Positions 1 through 8,353 of a stretch of DNA of 64,000 bases are shown piece by piece (positions within the stretch are counted from its first letter, which is position 1; every line of letters begins with the position of its first letter). The stretch is taken from positions 1,984,001 to 2,048,000 of the forward strand of contig NZ_CP048649.1 of NCBI RefSeq assembly GCF_010669305.1. The letters are read 5' to 3'. A model generated the notes under the pieces. It searched no databases. It was not told where the DNA came from and was given only the letters and a program-made list of their open reading frames with translations. A program made the position numbers and the translations under genes. The DNA comes from Aminipila butyrica. Its GTDB lineage: Bacteria; Bacillota; Clostridia; Peptostreptococcales; Anaerovoracaceae.

Positions 1-2382
1 GCCAGTTCCGTCCCAGCGTTCGTGATGGTAGAGGACATGTTCCGCCAAGGAGGAATAAGCATCCACCGAGCGGAGAATCTGGTATCCGCACGCTGGATGT
101 TTCTTGATTTCCTGATATTCGTCAGGGGTCAACTTTCCTGGCTTGTTCAAGATGTCATCAGATATAATGATTTTGCCGATGTCGTGCATGAGACCGGCAG
201 TCTCCAACTCTCGGAGGACTTCCACCCCTAAGCCCATCTTTTCGCCGATCTCCCGGCTGAGCTTGCTGACCTTCTCTGAGTGAATCCGCTCCCGCTCATT
301 CTTTTCATTGAGCGCATGAAGAATCGCCTGAATCGTCCGGTTTCGCATACTCTGGCTCTCCGTAATCTTTTTTGCATACATTTGTTTTTCCGCCCGCATG
401 ATTACTTGGTCAATAGAATCTTCCGGACTTTGCTTGGTATCGGCCCCAATTGAAACAGAAATGATAATATCGTTGAACGTCTCCATGGCAATCGCCTGAT
501 GAATCCTCTTCATACAAGCTTCTGTCTCTTCTAAAGTCGTTCTCGGCAGCAACAAAGTGAACTCATCGCCGCCTACTCTGGCGACTACCCCTTCTTTACC
601 GCATTGTGCTTTTAATATTTTAGCGACCCGTCTCAGCAGCTCATCGCCCATGGCGTGTCCAAAAGCATCATTGGTCAGCTTCAGCCCGTTAACATCAGCC
701 ATAGCCATAGAAAGCGGCAAATTGCAGTCAGTATCTAACCGCCTTAACTCTTCTTCAAAAAAGCGTCGGTTATGAAGACCCGTCAGGTGGTCATGATAAT
801 TCAAATAAAGAATTTGTTCCTGCTTCAGCTTTTTCTCTGTAAAATCTCGAAAGACGATGACTGCACCGATTACGCACCCATATTCATCCTTGATAGGCGC
901 GGCACTGTCTTCTACGGCAATGCGGGCTCCTGACTTTTGTATCAGAACAGCATCCTCGTCCAACCCCACAGGTTTGCCCTGCTCCAGGACCTCACTGACC
1001 GGACAAGCACATTTCATGCCGGTATTTTCCCTAACAATGTGGAAAACCTTTTTAAACTCCAGCCCTTTTGCCTCTTCCATGGTCCATCCGGTCAGTTCTT
1101 CCGCCGCTTGATTCATGATGTTAATTCGACCATACTCATCAGTAGAAATAACCCCATCTCCCAAGGAATGAATGGTAGTTTTAAAGAGAGAACGTTCCAC
1201 GCTGATTTCCTCTTTAGCATTAGATAATTCCTGATTTTTGGATTCAATCTCGCAGAGGTAGTCTGTCAACCGGTCCAGCATAAAGGTTAAACCATTGGCG
1301 AGAATGCCAATCTCATCTGATCGAGCCAGATATTTTTTTGGCAGACACATGCCCTGGCTGCTTGCGCTGAACCTTTCAAGTTCCCGGCAAATCTGCACCA
1401 CAGGCGTAGAGATATACCGTTTCAAAAATACAATGCTAAATAGTAACGCCAACATTAGCCCTGCCAGGATACAGAAATTAGTAGTCAAAAACCCGTTTAG
1501 AGGCGCAAAGACTACCTTGGTGGGGATAATGGTCAGTACCGTCATATTTAACTCTTCCATAGGCATATAGGCAATGAAACACGCTTCGCCCTTATAATAA
1601 AAACTAGCGATACCACGTTCCCCTGAAAGAATAGTTTTCGTCAAATCACTTCCCAGCCAATGAGCCAGAAATCTTTTTTCGTCTGAATGGCTGGTATCCA
1701 TATCCGGATGGTAGAGAATCTGTCCCGAATTATAAACCAGCACGGCATAACCAGTCTCCTGGGTCTGATAACTTTCCATCATCGCATAAATATCTTCCAT
1801 CATGATATCTAGGCTAAAAGCCCCTAGAAGCATTCCGTCGCTCACCAAAGGTGCGGCTACGGTTACAGCCATCTTGCCCGTCACCATATCCTGGTAAGGT
1901 GTAGTAACTGTCGTCCTACCCTTTTTTATAGTCTCAAGGTACCACTGTCTGCTAGACAGATTATAATTCTGATTTATATCATAATCATATATGTCCGTAA
2001 TTAAATCATTGGCTTGGGCCAGGGATAAGTACGATAGTGCAATATTTTTGTCCAGCGCCGAAATGTTTGCCAATTCCTCCGTGACCTTAAGATACAGCGG
2101 ATTTTTCCGCTTGTCGTCTCGGTCCTTTACTTCTTTGGCTAACTTAATAAAGTCCGGATTATCTTTCGCCTGGTCTACAATGATAATATATTTTTGCAAA
2201 AAAATTTCAATATTTGCAGAAATATTTTCAGAATCCTGGAGCAGCTGTTCCTGTGCTTGCTGTTCAAAATAATCTTTCAAATAAACATCAAGAAAAATGT
2301 AGTAGGTGAAAAACAACAAAAAAGTAAAGAACAAAATAGTCATGCCTATTACTCTGACAATACTCTTTTTTATCCATCTCAT
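1..2382 (-). CDS. Membrane sensor with dCACHE, HAMP, PAS, GGDEF and HD-GYP domains (3' end beyond window)
   Basis: The start is ATG at 2382, preceded by a GGAGG site; at least 794 residues are visible and the C-terminus lies outside the window. In order: an N-terminal membrane helix (about 9-30), an extracellular dCACHE-like sensor, a second helix near 300, a HAMP-like stretch (about 320-370), a PAS domain (about 395-515), a GGDEF domain with intact RVGGDEF near residue 603, and an HD-GYP domain with MHDIGK near 730 and HHERWDGTG at the window edge. Intact GGDEF and HD-GYP motifs suggest it can make and/or degrade cyclic di-GMP in response to an external ligand. The domain calls are firm; the ligand and net activity are unknown. 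Confidence 0.9.
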   Translation of the reverse strand, partial: MRWIKKSIVRVIGMTILFFTFLLFFTYYIFLDVYLKDYFEQQAQEQLLQDSENISANIEIFLQKYIIIVDQAKDNPDFIKLAKEVKDRDDKRKNPLYLKVTEELANISALDKNIALSYLSLAQANDLITDIYDYDINQNYNLSSRQWYLETIKKGRTTVTTPYQDMVTGKMAVTVAAPLVSDGMLLGAFSLDIMMEDIYAMMESYQTQETGYAVLVYNSGQILYHPDMDTSHSDEKRFLAHWLGSDLTKTILSGERGIASFYYKGEACFIAYMPMEELNMTVLTIIPTKVVFAPLNGFLTTNFCILAGLMLALLFSIVFLKRYISTPVVQICRELERFSASSQGMCLPKKYLARSDEIGILANGLTFMLDRLTDYLCEIESKNQELSNAKEEISVERSLFKTTIHSLGDGVISTDEYGRINIMNQAAEELTGWTMEEAKGLEFKKVFHIVRENTGMKCACPVSEVLEQGKPVGLDEDAVLIQKSGARIAVEDSAAPIKDEYGCVIGAVIVFRDFTEKKLKQEQILYLNYHDHLTGLHNRRFFEEELRRLDTDCNLPLSMAMADVNGLKLTNDAFGHAMGDELLRRVAKILKAQCGKEGVVARVGGDEFTLLLPRTTLEETEACMKRIHQAIAMETFNDIIISVSIGADTKQSPEDSIDQVIMRAEKQMYAKKITESQSMRNRTIQAILHALNEKNERERIHSEKVSKLSREIGEKMGLGVEVLRELETAGLMHDIGKIIISDDILNKPGKLTPDEYQEIKKHPACGYQILRSVDAYSSLAEHVLYHHERWDGTG

Positions 2383-2698
2383 AAATCTACCTCCGAGGAG
2401 CACCCTTTTGTAAATTTATTTTGTTTACATATTTCCTAAATTGGCCCTTGCTTCTTTATAACAATGTAGATTTTTTTCAGAAAACATTCATTGTTATAAT
2501 TTTCTGAAAACTTCTTCTTTGTGTTCATTATAATTTATTCTTCGCTAATTTACTACAGCTTTTATAAAATAATTTCTAAAATTTGACACATTGTAAACTA
2601 TTTTCTGAACAAAGGTGCCTGCTTTTCTGTATAAGTTGGCCGAGCCCTGAATATACTAACATAAAAGAGCACTTAAAAAACGAAAGGTGGTAATGATT
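2383..2698. other. AT-rich intergenic region between the divergent sensor and DUF1540 genes
   Basis: About 316 bases without a credible gene. It must hold the divergent promoters of both neighbours. The only specific signal I can support is the sporulation-type promoter candidate at 2629-2658; a vegetative promoter for the sensor could not be fixed with confidence. Confidence 0.5.
2629..2658 (+). promoter_or_regulatory. Candidate forespore (sigma-G-like) promoter of the DUF1540 gene
   Basis: GTATA at 2629-2633 is followed after exactly 18 bases by TATACTA at 2652-2658. This is close to the sigma-G/F pattern (GNATA, 17-18 bases, CATNNTA), with T for the first C of the -10. It lies about 40 bases before the DUF1540 start. 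The vegetative alternative (TTGGCC with a 15-base spacer) is poor. Inference only. Confidence 0.35.
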
Positions 2699-3016
2699 AT
2701 GCCTGCATTACAGTGTAAAGTGGTTCCCTGTTCTTACAACAGCAAAGGCTGTTGCTGCCGGCCTTCCATTCACGTAAATGGTGCGACAGCCCATGTCTGT
2801 TCGGACACAGCCTGTCAATCCTTTGCGGAAAAGACCCAAAATCAAATGATTAGCGGGATTTCTTACAGTTCTCCAAACCAAACCCTCAGTGTAGATTGCG
2901 ATGCTCACCGATGTATGTACAACCAGGACCGAAAATGTTCAGCAGAAGCGGTATCCATCAGCTACGGTTTTTCCGGTACGGAATGTTCCTCCTTTCAGTC
3001 AGGCCACAGTAAATAG
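2699..3016 (+). CDS. Protein with two DUF1540 domains
   Basis: A 105-residue cysteine-rich protein. Two similar units are visible: VPCSYNSKGCCC with a distal TACQSF, and VDCDAHRCMYNQ with a distal TECSSF, each matching the DUF1540 pattern in which spaced cysteines probably bind metal. The ATG at 2699 is preferred because AAAGGTGG at 2683-2690 then has 8-base spacing; the GTG at 2687 and ATG at 2693 are too close to it. It is monocistronic and ends at a strong terminator. DUF1540 proteins are common in spore-forming Firmicutes; their function is unknown to me. Confidence 0.82.
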   Translation: MPALQCKVVPCSYNSKGCCCRPSIHVNGATAHVCSDTACQSFAEKTQNQMISGISYSSPNQTLSVDCDAHRCMYNQDRKCSAEAVSISYGFSGTECSSFQSGHSK

Positions 3017-3037
3017 TCCGCCCGGCACACCATTTAA

Positions 3038-3088
3038 AACTACAATAAAAAGCTAATGCTCCTCAAGCATTAGCTTTTTATTGTAGTT
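3038..3088. terminator. Bidirectional rho-independent terminator
   Basis: A near-perfect 23-base-pair hairpin with a 5-base loop (CCTCA), A-rich on the left and T-rich on the right. It serves the DUF1540 gene on the plus strand and the convergent CGGC-domain gene on the minus strand. Confidence 0.9.
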
Positions 3089-3106
3089 TAACTTTTTAAA
3101 CATCCC

Positions 3107-3523
3107 TTAATAGGTTTTATAGATTCCTGCCGCCCGTTTCTTTTCTGCACTCTGACTGATATATGTACCTTCCACAATTCGACTATAGCCTTTCTTTTTT
3201 ACTAGAGCCTTAATGTAATCTATATGAGGACATCGGTCGTGGTGATAATTCTCCGTCACCATACAGGAGGATAGGTGTACGACCACCTCCTCCTTCTTGA
3301 GGCCATTTTGCTTCGCGGACCTCTTTGAAAAATGCTCCAGCAGGGAAGCCAGTCCGGCACCGCAGCAACCGCCACAGGTCATTGGAATATAACGCACATT
3401 TTCATCATAGTCCTTATCTTTAAAGCTGTCTTCTCGATTATAAAAAGTGTTGGTGCAGGCAAAGCCACTGCACCGCCTTCTCACGATATCACATTGAATG
3501 ACGATGACATACTTGGTTTCCAT
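3107..3523 (-). CDS. CGGC-domain protein (predicted metal-binding)
   Basis: 138 residues, ATG at 3523 with an AGGAGG site 6-7 bases upstream. Cysteines lie at IQCDIVRRRCSGFAC near the N-terminus, the signature TCGGCCGAGL is central, and a later HLSSCMV and RCPHIDYI follow, which is the CGGC-domain (COG5561) layout. These proteins are predicted to bind metal or an Fe-S species through the cysteines; no reaction is established. It stands alone between a convergent terminator and the DUF436 gene. Confidence 0.8.
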   Translation of the reverse strand: METKYVIVIQCDIVRRRCSGFACTNTFYNREDSFKDKDYDENVRYIPMTCGGCCGAGLASLLEHFSKRSAKQNGLKKEEVVVHLSSCMVTENYHHDRCPHIDYIKALVKKKGYSRIVEGTYISQSAEKKRAAGIYKTY

Positions 3524-3582
3524 GTCTCTTTCCTCCTAAATTTTAGCTTTATTTGACGCCAATCTTGCAAAGGATTTTTGTG

Positions 3583-4128
3583 TTACATCAACTCTTCATC
3601 GTACATGGCCCGCTGACCGCCTACGAATTTCCGTCTGGTTCTGGCCGCCAAGACGATAGCATTTCCAATCTGCTTGGTCTCAATCCGCAGTGGTACTGCT
3701 ACTTTTTTCAGATGCATACCAATCAAAGTGCCCCCTATATCCAGGCCCGCATCGGCTTTGATGGCTTCCACCGCTACTGGCTCCTTAAAGTTCTTGTACG
3801 CTGCGGTCGCAAAAGAACCACCTGCCTTGGGTTGCGGAATTACGTTGACGATATCATCGTCTGACGCCACTGATCGCTCTATAATCAGTGCTCGATTCAG
3901 ATGTTCGCAGCACTGGGCAGCCAGAAAGATCCCTTTTGGCTGAAACACTCCATAAATCCCTTCAAAGATAGCATTGGCCACCTCTGGATTGGAGCTGCTG
4001 CCAATCTTGCAGCCTTCTACCTCACTGGAGGAGCAGCCGATAACCACCAGGGCTCCTTCTTTTAGCTTTGCAGCTTCGCACAGCTGCTCCGCAGCGGCAG
4101 CAGCTTCTTGTTTAATTTGTTCTAACAT
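3583..4128 (-). CDS. DUF436 / TIGR01440 family protein (YwlG-like)
   Basis: 181 residues, the usual family length, starting at ATG 4128 behind GGGAGGGATG. Recognisable parts are the N-terminal helical segment, VIGCSSSEVEGCKIGSSS, the central AAQCCEHLNRAL and the C-terminal GLDIGGTLIGMHL. The family is widespread in Firmicutes with no proven function. It is transcribed in the same direction as the thioesterase upstream (gap about 85 bases), so the two may share a transcript. Confidence 0.85.
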   Translation of the reverse strand: MLEQIKQEAAAAAEQLCEAAKLKEGALVVIGCSSSEVEGCKIGSSSNPEVANAIFEGIYGVFQPKGIFLAAQCCEHLNRALIIERSVASDDDIVNVIPQPKAGGSFATAAYKNFKEPVAVEAIKADAGLDIGGTLIGMHLKKVAVPLRIETKQIGNAIVLAARTRRKFVGGQRAMYDEELM

Positions 4129-4213
4129 GATTCATCCCTCCCATATCAAATGGTCTCTTTATTTTGAAACAGTTTTCTCTATCCTTAATGTACCACAAAT
4201 GACTTATAAAATT

Positions 4214-4678
4214 TTATCTTTGCAGCACTTTATAAGTAGCACTGGCGGCAGCTACCAGCGGGCCGCCCTTCTGGATGCTGGCTTCGCCGTTCAAGGTCAA
4301 AAGCGAAGCTCCCGAGGAAAGCAGCTGGGCCTTAATTTGTACCTTATCTGCTCCTGCGATGGGCAGCAGATAGCGGACATTCAAGTCCACCGTAGGGGAA
4401 AACACTCCTCCTAGCTGGCGACAGATGCAATTAGCAAACAAGCCTAAAGCATAATCCATCATGGAGGCAGTTATTCCACCGTGAAGTGCATTGTTGGGAT
4501 TCAGTTCCCAGTCGTATATGGGAAACTCAAAAATGGCTGTCCGCTCCTCTTTATTGCAAGTTATCAGCTGAATGTTCAGCATTTCGTTCAACCGCTCTGG
4601 TTCCCGTCGTCTTTCAGCTATAAAAGCCCTCATTATTTTTTCCAAATCATCTTGCTTAAAAATCTCTTCTATAGACAT
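4214..4678 (-). CDS. PaaI-like hotdog-fold thioesterase
   Basis: 154 residues with the hotdog helix motif NALHGGITASMMDYALG, typical of the PaaI/YigI thioesterase family that hydrolyses small or aromatic acyl-CoA thioesters. The start at ATG 4678 follows TTAGGAG at a good distance. The presumed catalytic acidic residue is the D of MMDYA. The substrate cannot be read from sequence. It lies upstream of and parallel to the DUF436 gene. Confidence 0.82.
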   Translation of the reverse strand: MSIEEIFKQDDLEKIMRAFIAERRREPERLNEMLNIQLITCNKEERTAIFEFPIYDWELNPNNALHGGITASMMDYALGLFANCICRQLGGVFSPTVDLNVRYLLPIAGADKVQIKAQLLSSGASLLTLNGEASIQKGGPLVAAASATYKVLQR

Positions 4679-4919
4679 ATTTTCTCCTAATAAATTTTTT
4701 ATATTACTTGTGCAATTTCCGTATTCAAGGGCTTGCTTTTCTTAACATTTTGCCTCTATATTTTATCACATTTGCTCTTTCACTTCAATTTCCCCCTGAA
4801 ATTTTTCTTAAAATATCAAAATAATGGTTGCATATTTTTGTATCATTGTTATAATAATTATATTATATAGTTTTCAATATTACATTACAAAATATTATTT
4901 ATAAAAAAGGAGAATGAAC

Positions 4920-5579
4920 ATGCCTATATACAAACAATTTATGAATGCCCGAGACCCGCTCAGCAGCTTCACACATTTTATCGGTGCCTGCATGGCCGTG
5001 GGAGCTACCCTCCTTCTGATTGGAAAATGCCTGTATCTAGAAGGAACGCATCCGATGACGATCGTCAGTGCTGTAATCTTTGGCTTATCCATGATTGCCC
5101 TTTACAGCACCAGCTCGATTTACCATTTTGTCAAAGTCCCTGCTCCTATTCTGGTGCGTATTCGCAAGCTGGATCATTCCATGATTTACGTACTCATTGC
5201 TGGAACCTATACACCTATCGTTATCGGTTTTATGGACCTAAAACGGGCAGCGGTATTTATGGGAGCGATTTGGCTGGTAGCCCTGGTAGGCATTCTCATT
5301 AAGGTTTGCTCGCTTCACGCGCCCAGGTGGCTGTATACGTCCCTCTATCTGCTCATGGGCTGGGCCATTGTCTTCGATCTGGACTTCCTGCGGCAAATCC
5401 CCTTGGAGGCCATCCTGCTTATCGCTGTGGGCGGTGTAATGTATTCCATCGGTGCAGGTTTTTACATTGCGAAAAAGCCTAATTTCAGCAAAGCTTTCGG
5501 CTTTCACGAGATTTTTCACATCTTTGTTATTCTGGGGACCGTATTCCAGTATAGTGCCATCTATCTCTACGCCATTTAG
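4920..5579 (+). CDS. Hemolysin III / PAQR family membrane protein
   Basis: 219 residues with about seven membrane helices. Family landmarks are SSIYHFV, LDHSMIYVLIAGTYTP and the C-terminal FHEIFHIFVILG, whose histidines, with the Asp and Ser of the first motifs, form the presumed zinc site of the PAQR fold. ATG 4920 is chosen because AAAAAAGGAG ends at 4912, giving 7-base spacing; the in-frame ATG at 4914 is too close. It is monocistronic with its own terminator. The name hemolysin III is historical and the true role is uncertain. Confidence 0.9.
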   Translation: MPIYKQFMNARDPLSSFTHFIGACMAVGATLLLIGKCLYLEGTHPMTIVSAVIFGLSMIALYSTSSIYHFVKVPAPILVRIRKLDHSMIYVLIAGTYTPIVIGFMDLKRAAVFMGAIWLVALVGILIKVCSLHAPRWLYTSLYLLMGWAIVFDLDFLRQIPLEAILLIAVGGVMYSIGAGFYIAKKPNFSKAFGFHEIFHIFVILGTVFQYSAIYLYAI

Positions 5580-5653
5580 AGGACTTAGCAGCCAAAGCGG
5601 ACTGTAACACAGGATAAATTTAAATGAATAGACTTAAAGTTTGATACACACTT

Positions 5654-5706
5654 GGAGGCGGATTCTTCGATAATAAACAAATCGAAAGGAATCTGACCTC
5701 CTTTTT
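5654..5706 (+). terminator. Terminator after the hemolysin III-like gene
   Basis: A long interrupted hairpin with arms GGAGG/CCTCC, GGATTC/GAATC and TCGAT/ATCGA around an A-rich loop, ending in five T residues. Confidence 0.75.
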
Positions 5707-5827
5707 ACATGTTCATTTACAACATGGCACCTCCTTCTACATTTAAGGTATATTGAATTTAATGCAATATATATTTGGCATTTTGCATTATATATTATAT
5801 AGTAAGACTATTAAAGGAGACATATCC

Positions 5828-6022
5828 ATGAAAAACAAGCGAATGAAGATTGCCCGAATGGAAGCCGATATGAAACAAGACGATTTGGCAAAGGCTATAG
5901 GCGTTACCCGGCAGACGATTGGACTAATCGAATCAGGAGAATACAACCCTACCCTAAAACTTTGCATTGGAATTTGCAGAGCCCTTGGCAAGACATTAAA
6001 TGATTTATTTTGGGAGGAATGA
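5828..6022 (+). CDS. Small Xre-type HTH regulator (YgzD-like)
   Basis: 64 residues that are almost entirely one Cro/C1 helix-turn-helix: KQDDLAKAIGVTRQTIGLIE is the HTH and YNPTLKLCIGICRALG the following helices. The start at ATG 5828 follows AAAGGAG. Such minimal regulators usually repress their own operon, which often includes a small membrane protein; here the next frames are an 18-codon ORF and an acetyltransferase. Upstream DNA (5755-5815) is very AT-rich and probably holds promoter and operator. Confidence 0.9.
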   Translation: MKNKRMKIARMEADMKQDDLAKAIGVTRQTIGLIESGEYNPTLKLCIGICRALGKTLNDLFWEE

Positions 6023-6024
6023 AG

Positions 6025-6081
6025 ATGAAAAAACAGAAAAAAATTCAACAACGGTTAGACGAAATTGAAGCCGAAGAATAA
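6025..6081 (+). CDS. Putative 18-residue peptide
   Basis: Reads MKKQKKIQQRLDEIEAEE then TAA. A strong GGGAGG site (6012-6017) sits 7 bases before the ATG, and the frame begins 2 bases after the HTH stop codon. The peptide is highly charged and predicted helical. It may be a genuine microprotein, a translational relay to the GNAT gene 23 bases later, or a relic of the membrane protein that often follows such HTH genes. Confidence 0.4.
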   Translation: MKKQKKIQQRLDEIEAEE

Positions 6082-6104
6082 CTACCCAAAGGAGAAAAAC
6101 ACTT

Positions 6105-6524
6105 ATGAAACTTGATTACAAAACGCCCACCGCCCAAGATTATATAAATCTCCGCTTGCGTTCTGGCATGGGCGAAAAAGAATTACACAGAAGTCAGAGG
6201 GCCCTGGAGAATTCCTTGTTTGTGGTTTCTCTCTACGATGACGATACCTTGATTGGTTTTGGCCGCATAGTGGGTGATGGCGGTATAACCTATGTTGTAA
6301 GTGATATTATGGTGGACAAACGTTATCAGCGACAAGGTTATGCGGAACAGATTATGAAAGCCATCGATTGCTACCTTCAAGAAAACACCCATGAAGATAG
6401 TTATATTTGCCTCATAGCAAATCATCCTGCTGATCGGCTGTATCACAAGCATCAATTTGAGTACTTGCCGGAAAACAAGTGTGGCATGCTGCGAAATCAG
6501 AGCAAGAACAAACTTGTCGATTAA
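6105..6524 (+). CDS. GNAT family N-acetyltransferase
   Basis: 139 residues, ATG 6105 with GGAG 10 bases upstream. The GNAT core is visible as a beta strand YVVSDIMVD followed by the acetyl-CoA loop RYQRQGYAEQ (QRQGYA at 75-80), then a C-terminal strand with NHPADRLYHKHQFEYLP. It transfers an acetyl group from acetyl-CoA to an unknown acceptor. It probably shares a transcript with the HTH regulator and 18-codon ORF. Confidence 0.87.
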   Translation: MKLDYKTPTAQDYINLRLRSGMGEKELHRSQRALENSLFVVSLYDDDTLIGFGRIVGDGGITYVVSDIMVDKRYQRQGYAEQIMKAIDCYLQENTHEDSYICLIANHPADRLYHKHQFEYLPENKCGMLRNQSKNKLVD

Positions 6525-6560
6525 GCGCTCTCATCACAGATTGACGGCCTATCGTTATAG

Positions 6561-6601
6561 AAAAAAAAGGAGTCTTCTCCCTTGAAAAAGACTCCTTTTT
6601 T
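6561..6601. terminator. Bidirectional terminator between the GNAT and CODH-cluster genes
   Basis: AAAAAAAGGAGTCTT pairs with AAGACTCCTTTTTTT around an 11-base loop. The A-tract and T-tract allow termination from both sides of this convergent junction. Confidence 0.88.
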
Positions 6602-6670
6602 GCTTAAAACCGTATATTCAGTCTGCTTCATTCCCGCTGTTTCTTGCGGCACAGAAGCTCTCACTTTCTA

Positions 6671-7891
6671 TTAAAGCTGATATTCATATTGACCGTCCAG
6701 GCGGACCTTATAATAGTCTGCAAAGGAAGTCTTGAAAATATCCTGGCCTTGTTCCAACGGAATCTGCTTTTTAATCAGATACTGATAAATGCCAGCATAA
6801 TCTATATTGCCTTGCAGCAAAATGCTGTCCAGCTTGTGATCTCGAATGATGGCCCTTTTATAGCAGTGCCGGTCTTCACTCACCACCACTTGATCGCCTT
6901 CCTGAACCTGCCCTTTTCCCAAAGAAAGCGTCACCAGACCGAAAAAATTAATGGTATTCTTCAGGGCGTAAGTATCCTCATAACACATACGAAAACCGCA
7001 CATATTTTCTGCGGCAATACGCCCCTGTTTCATGGCGTTAGGCCAAATGCCAGACAGGCCCGTCACATCTCCTGCGGCATATACGTCCGGCAGATTCGTC
7101 TCCATGCAGTCGTTGACGGAAATGCTCCGCTCTCCTTCCAAACCGGAACCCAATCCCCATCCCAGGGCCGGATGAACCCCCGCCGCCACGATAACCAGAT
7201 TGCAGTTCAGAGTCGTTCCATCGTCTAACACCAGCTGGCAGACCCGGTTCTGCCCGTCTGTCACCGTCTCCGAGGCCTTGCGCCCCAACAGAAACTTGCA
7301 GCCAGCTTGTTCAAACCGCTTGCGATATTCCTGGCCTGCCACTTCATCCAGTTGCAGGGGCAATATCCGCTCCGCCATTTCTACCACAGTTACATCCATC
7401 TGCCGCTCCAAGAGAGCGTAAGCTGCATCCATGCCCACCAAGCCGGAGCCCACAATAACCACTTTGCCCTGGGGGCGGATATAGGCCCCTATAGCCTGAG
7501 CATCACTGAGATTTCGCAGCCCGAATACATTGCTTGCCGTCGGAAAATCTCCTATCGGCGGCATAAAGCTGTCTGCTCCGGTAGCAATCAACAGCTTATC
7601 ATAGCAGATCACTTGATGGTTGGTCAGAATCAGATTTTTCCGCTCCGGCACCAGGGCTTGGACCGCAACCGATGGCAGCCAGGTTATGTTGTTTCTTACA
7701 AAGAAATCTTCTGAAACAAAATTAAGTGTTCGTTCATCCCGATGTCCGCTTAAATAGTGGTGGAGCATACATCGAGAGTGGACATGCTCATCCTTGGAAA
7801 CCATCACAATTTCAGCTACCGGCTCTAGCTCTCGAATCCTTCTGGCCGCCGTCATGCCGGCAGCACCTACGCCTATTATCACATGTCTCAT
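6671..7891 (-). CDS. FAD-dependent NAD(P)H oxidoreductase of the CO dehydrogenase cluster
   Basis: 406 residues from ATG 7891, which has GGAGG 7 bases upstream and overlaps the ferredoxin stop codon as ATGA. Two Rossmann motifs are clear: GVGAAG at residues 7-12 (FAD) and VIVGSGLVGMDAAYAL in the middle (NAD(P)H), followed by the FAD-closing DVYAAGDVTG. This is the class I pyridine nucleotide-disulfide fold without a redox CXXC, as in the NADH oxidase/rubredoxin reductase-like partners found beside cooS. It probably passes electrons between the ferredoxin and NAD(P). Translational coupling supports a common complex or pathway. Confidence 0.88.
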   Translation of the reverse strand: MRHVIIGVGAAGMTAARRIRELEPVAEIVMVSKDEHVHSRCMLHHYLSGHRDERTLNFVSEDFFVRNNITWLPSVAVQALVPERKNLILTNHQVICYDKLLIATGADSFMPPIGDFPTASNVFGLRNLSDAQAIGAYIRPQGKVVIVGSGLVGMDAAYALLERQMDVTVVEMAERILPLQLDEVAGQEYRKRFEQAGCKFLLGRKASETVTDGQNRVCQLVLDDGTTLNCNLVIVAAGVHPALGWGLGSGLEGERSISVNDCMETNLPDVYAAGDVTGLSGIWPNAMKQGRIAAENMCGFRMCYEDTYALKNTINFFGLVTLSLGKGQVQEGDQVVVSEDRHCYKRAIIRDHKLDSILLQGNIDYAGIYQYLIKKQIPLEQGQDIFKTSFADYYKVRLDGQYEYQL

Positions 7892-8340
7892 GCCTGTACC
7901 TCCTGGACCCATATGGCCTTCTTGGGACAATTTTTTACACAGCTAGGCTCAGAATCTGCCTCCAGGCAGAAATCGCACTTGATGACCTTGGTACGAGTCA
8001 AGGTGTCTGGCTTTAAAACGCCATAAGGACAGTTCATCACGCACATAAAGCAGGCACCGCATTTCTTCTCGTCATAGCGGACTAAACCGGTATCCTTTTC
8101 TTTGTTCAGCGCTCCGCTCATACAAGACATGGCACATTCCGGCAAGGTACAGTGCCGACAGAAAATAGGCCGATATCCGCCCTTACCGTCAGCCAAAATA
8201 TGGTTTCTGGTCTCATTTTTCGGGTCACTCATATCCAAATCATAGATGCTGCCTGCCGGCTCTCTATGGGCCTGCATACAGGCAGCGCTGCAATTTTTAC
8301 AGCCGTCGCATTTGCTGTCATCAATCATTATTCTCTTCAT
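7888..8340 (-). CDS. CooF-like ferredoxin with four [4Fe-4S] motifs
   Basis: 150 residues. Cysteine motifs run in order: C11-x2-C14-x2-C17-x3-C21; CRHCTLPECAMSC; CGACFMCVMNCPYG; and CDFC with a distal CVKNCP. This is the polyferredoxin layout of CooF, HycB and DmsB-type subunits with capacity for about four clusters. It lies between cooS and the flavoprotein (13 bases after cooS, 4-base overlap with the next gene), so it is the likely electron carrier from CO dehydrogenase to the flavoprotein. Assignment by context as well as motif. Confidence 0.88.
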   Translation of the reverse strand: MKRIMIDDSKCDGCKNCSAACMQAHREPAGSIYDLDMSDPKNETRNHILADGKGGYRPIFCRHCTLPECAMSCMSGALNKEKDTGLVRYDEKKCGACFMCVMNCPYGVLKPDTLTRTKVIKCDFCLEADSEPSCVKNCPKKAIWVQEVQA

Positions 8341-8353
8341 GAAGCCGCCTCCC

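Noticed and set aside
6644..7228. 194-codon plus-strand frame antisense to the flavoprotein gene
   Set aside because: Shadow of a well-supported gene, without ribosome site or protein-like composition.
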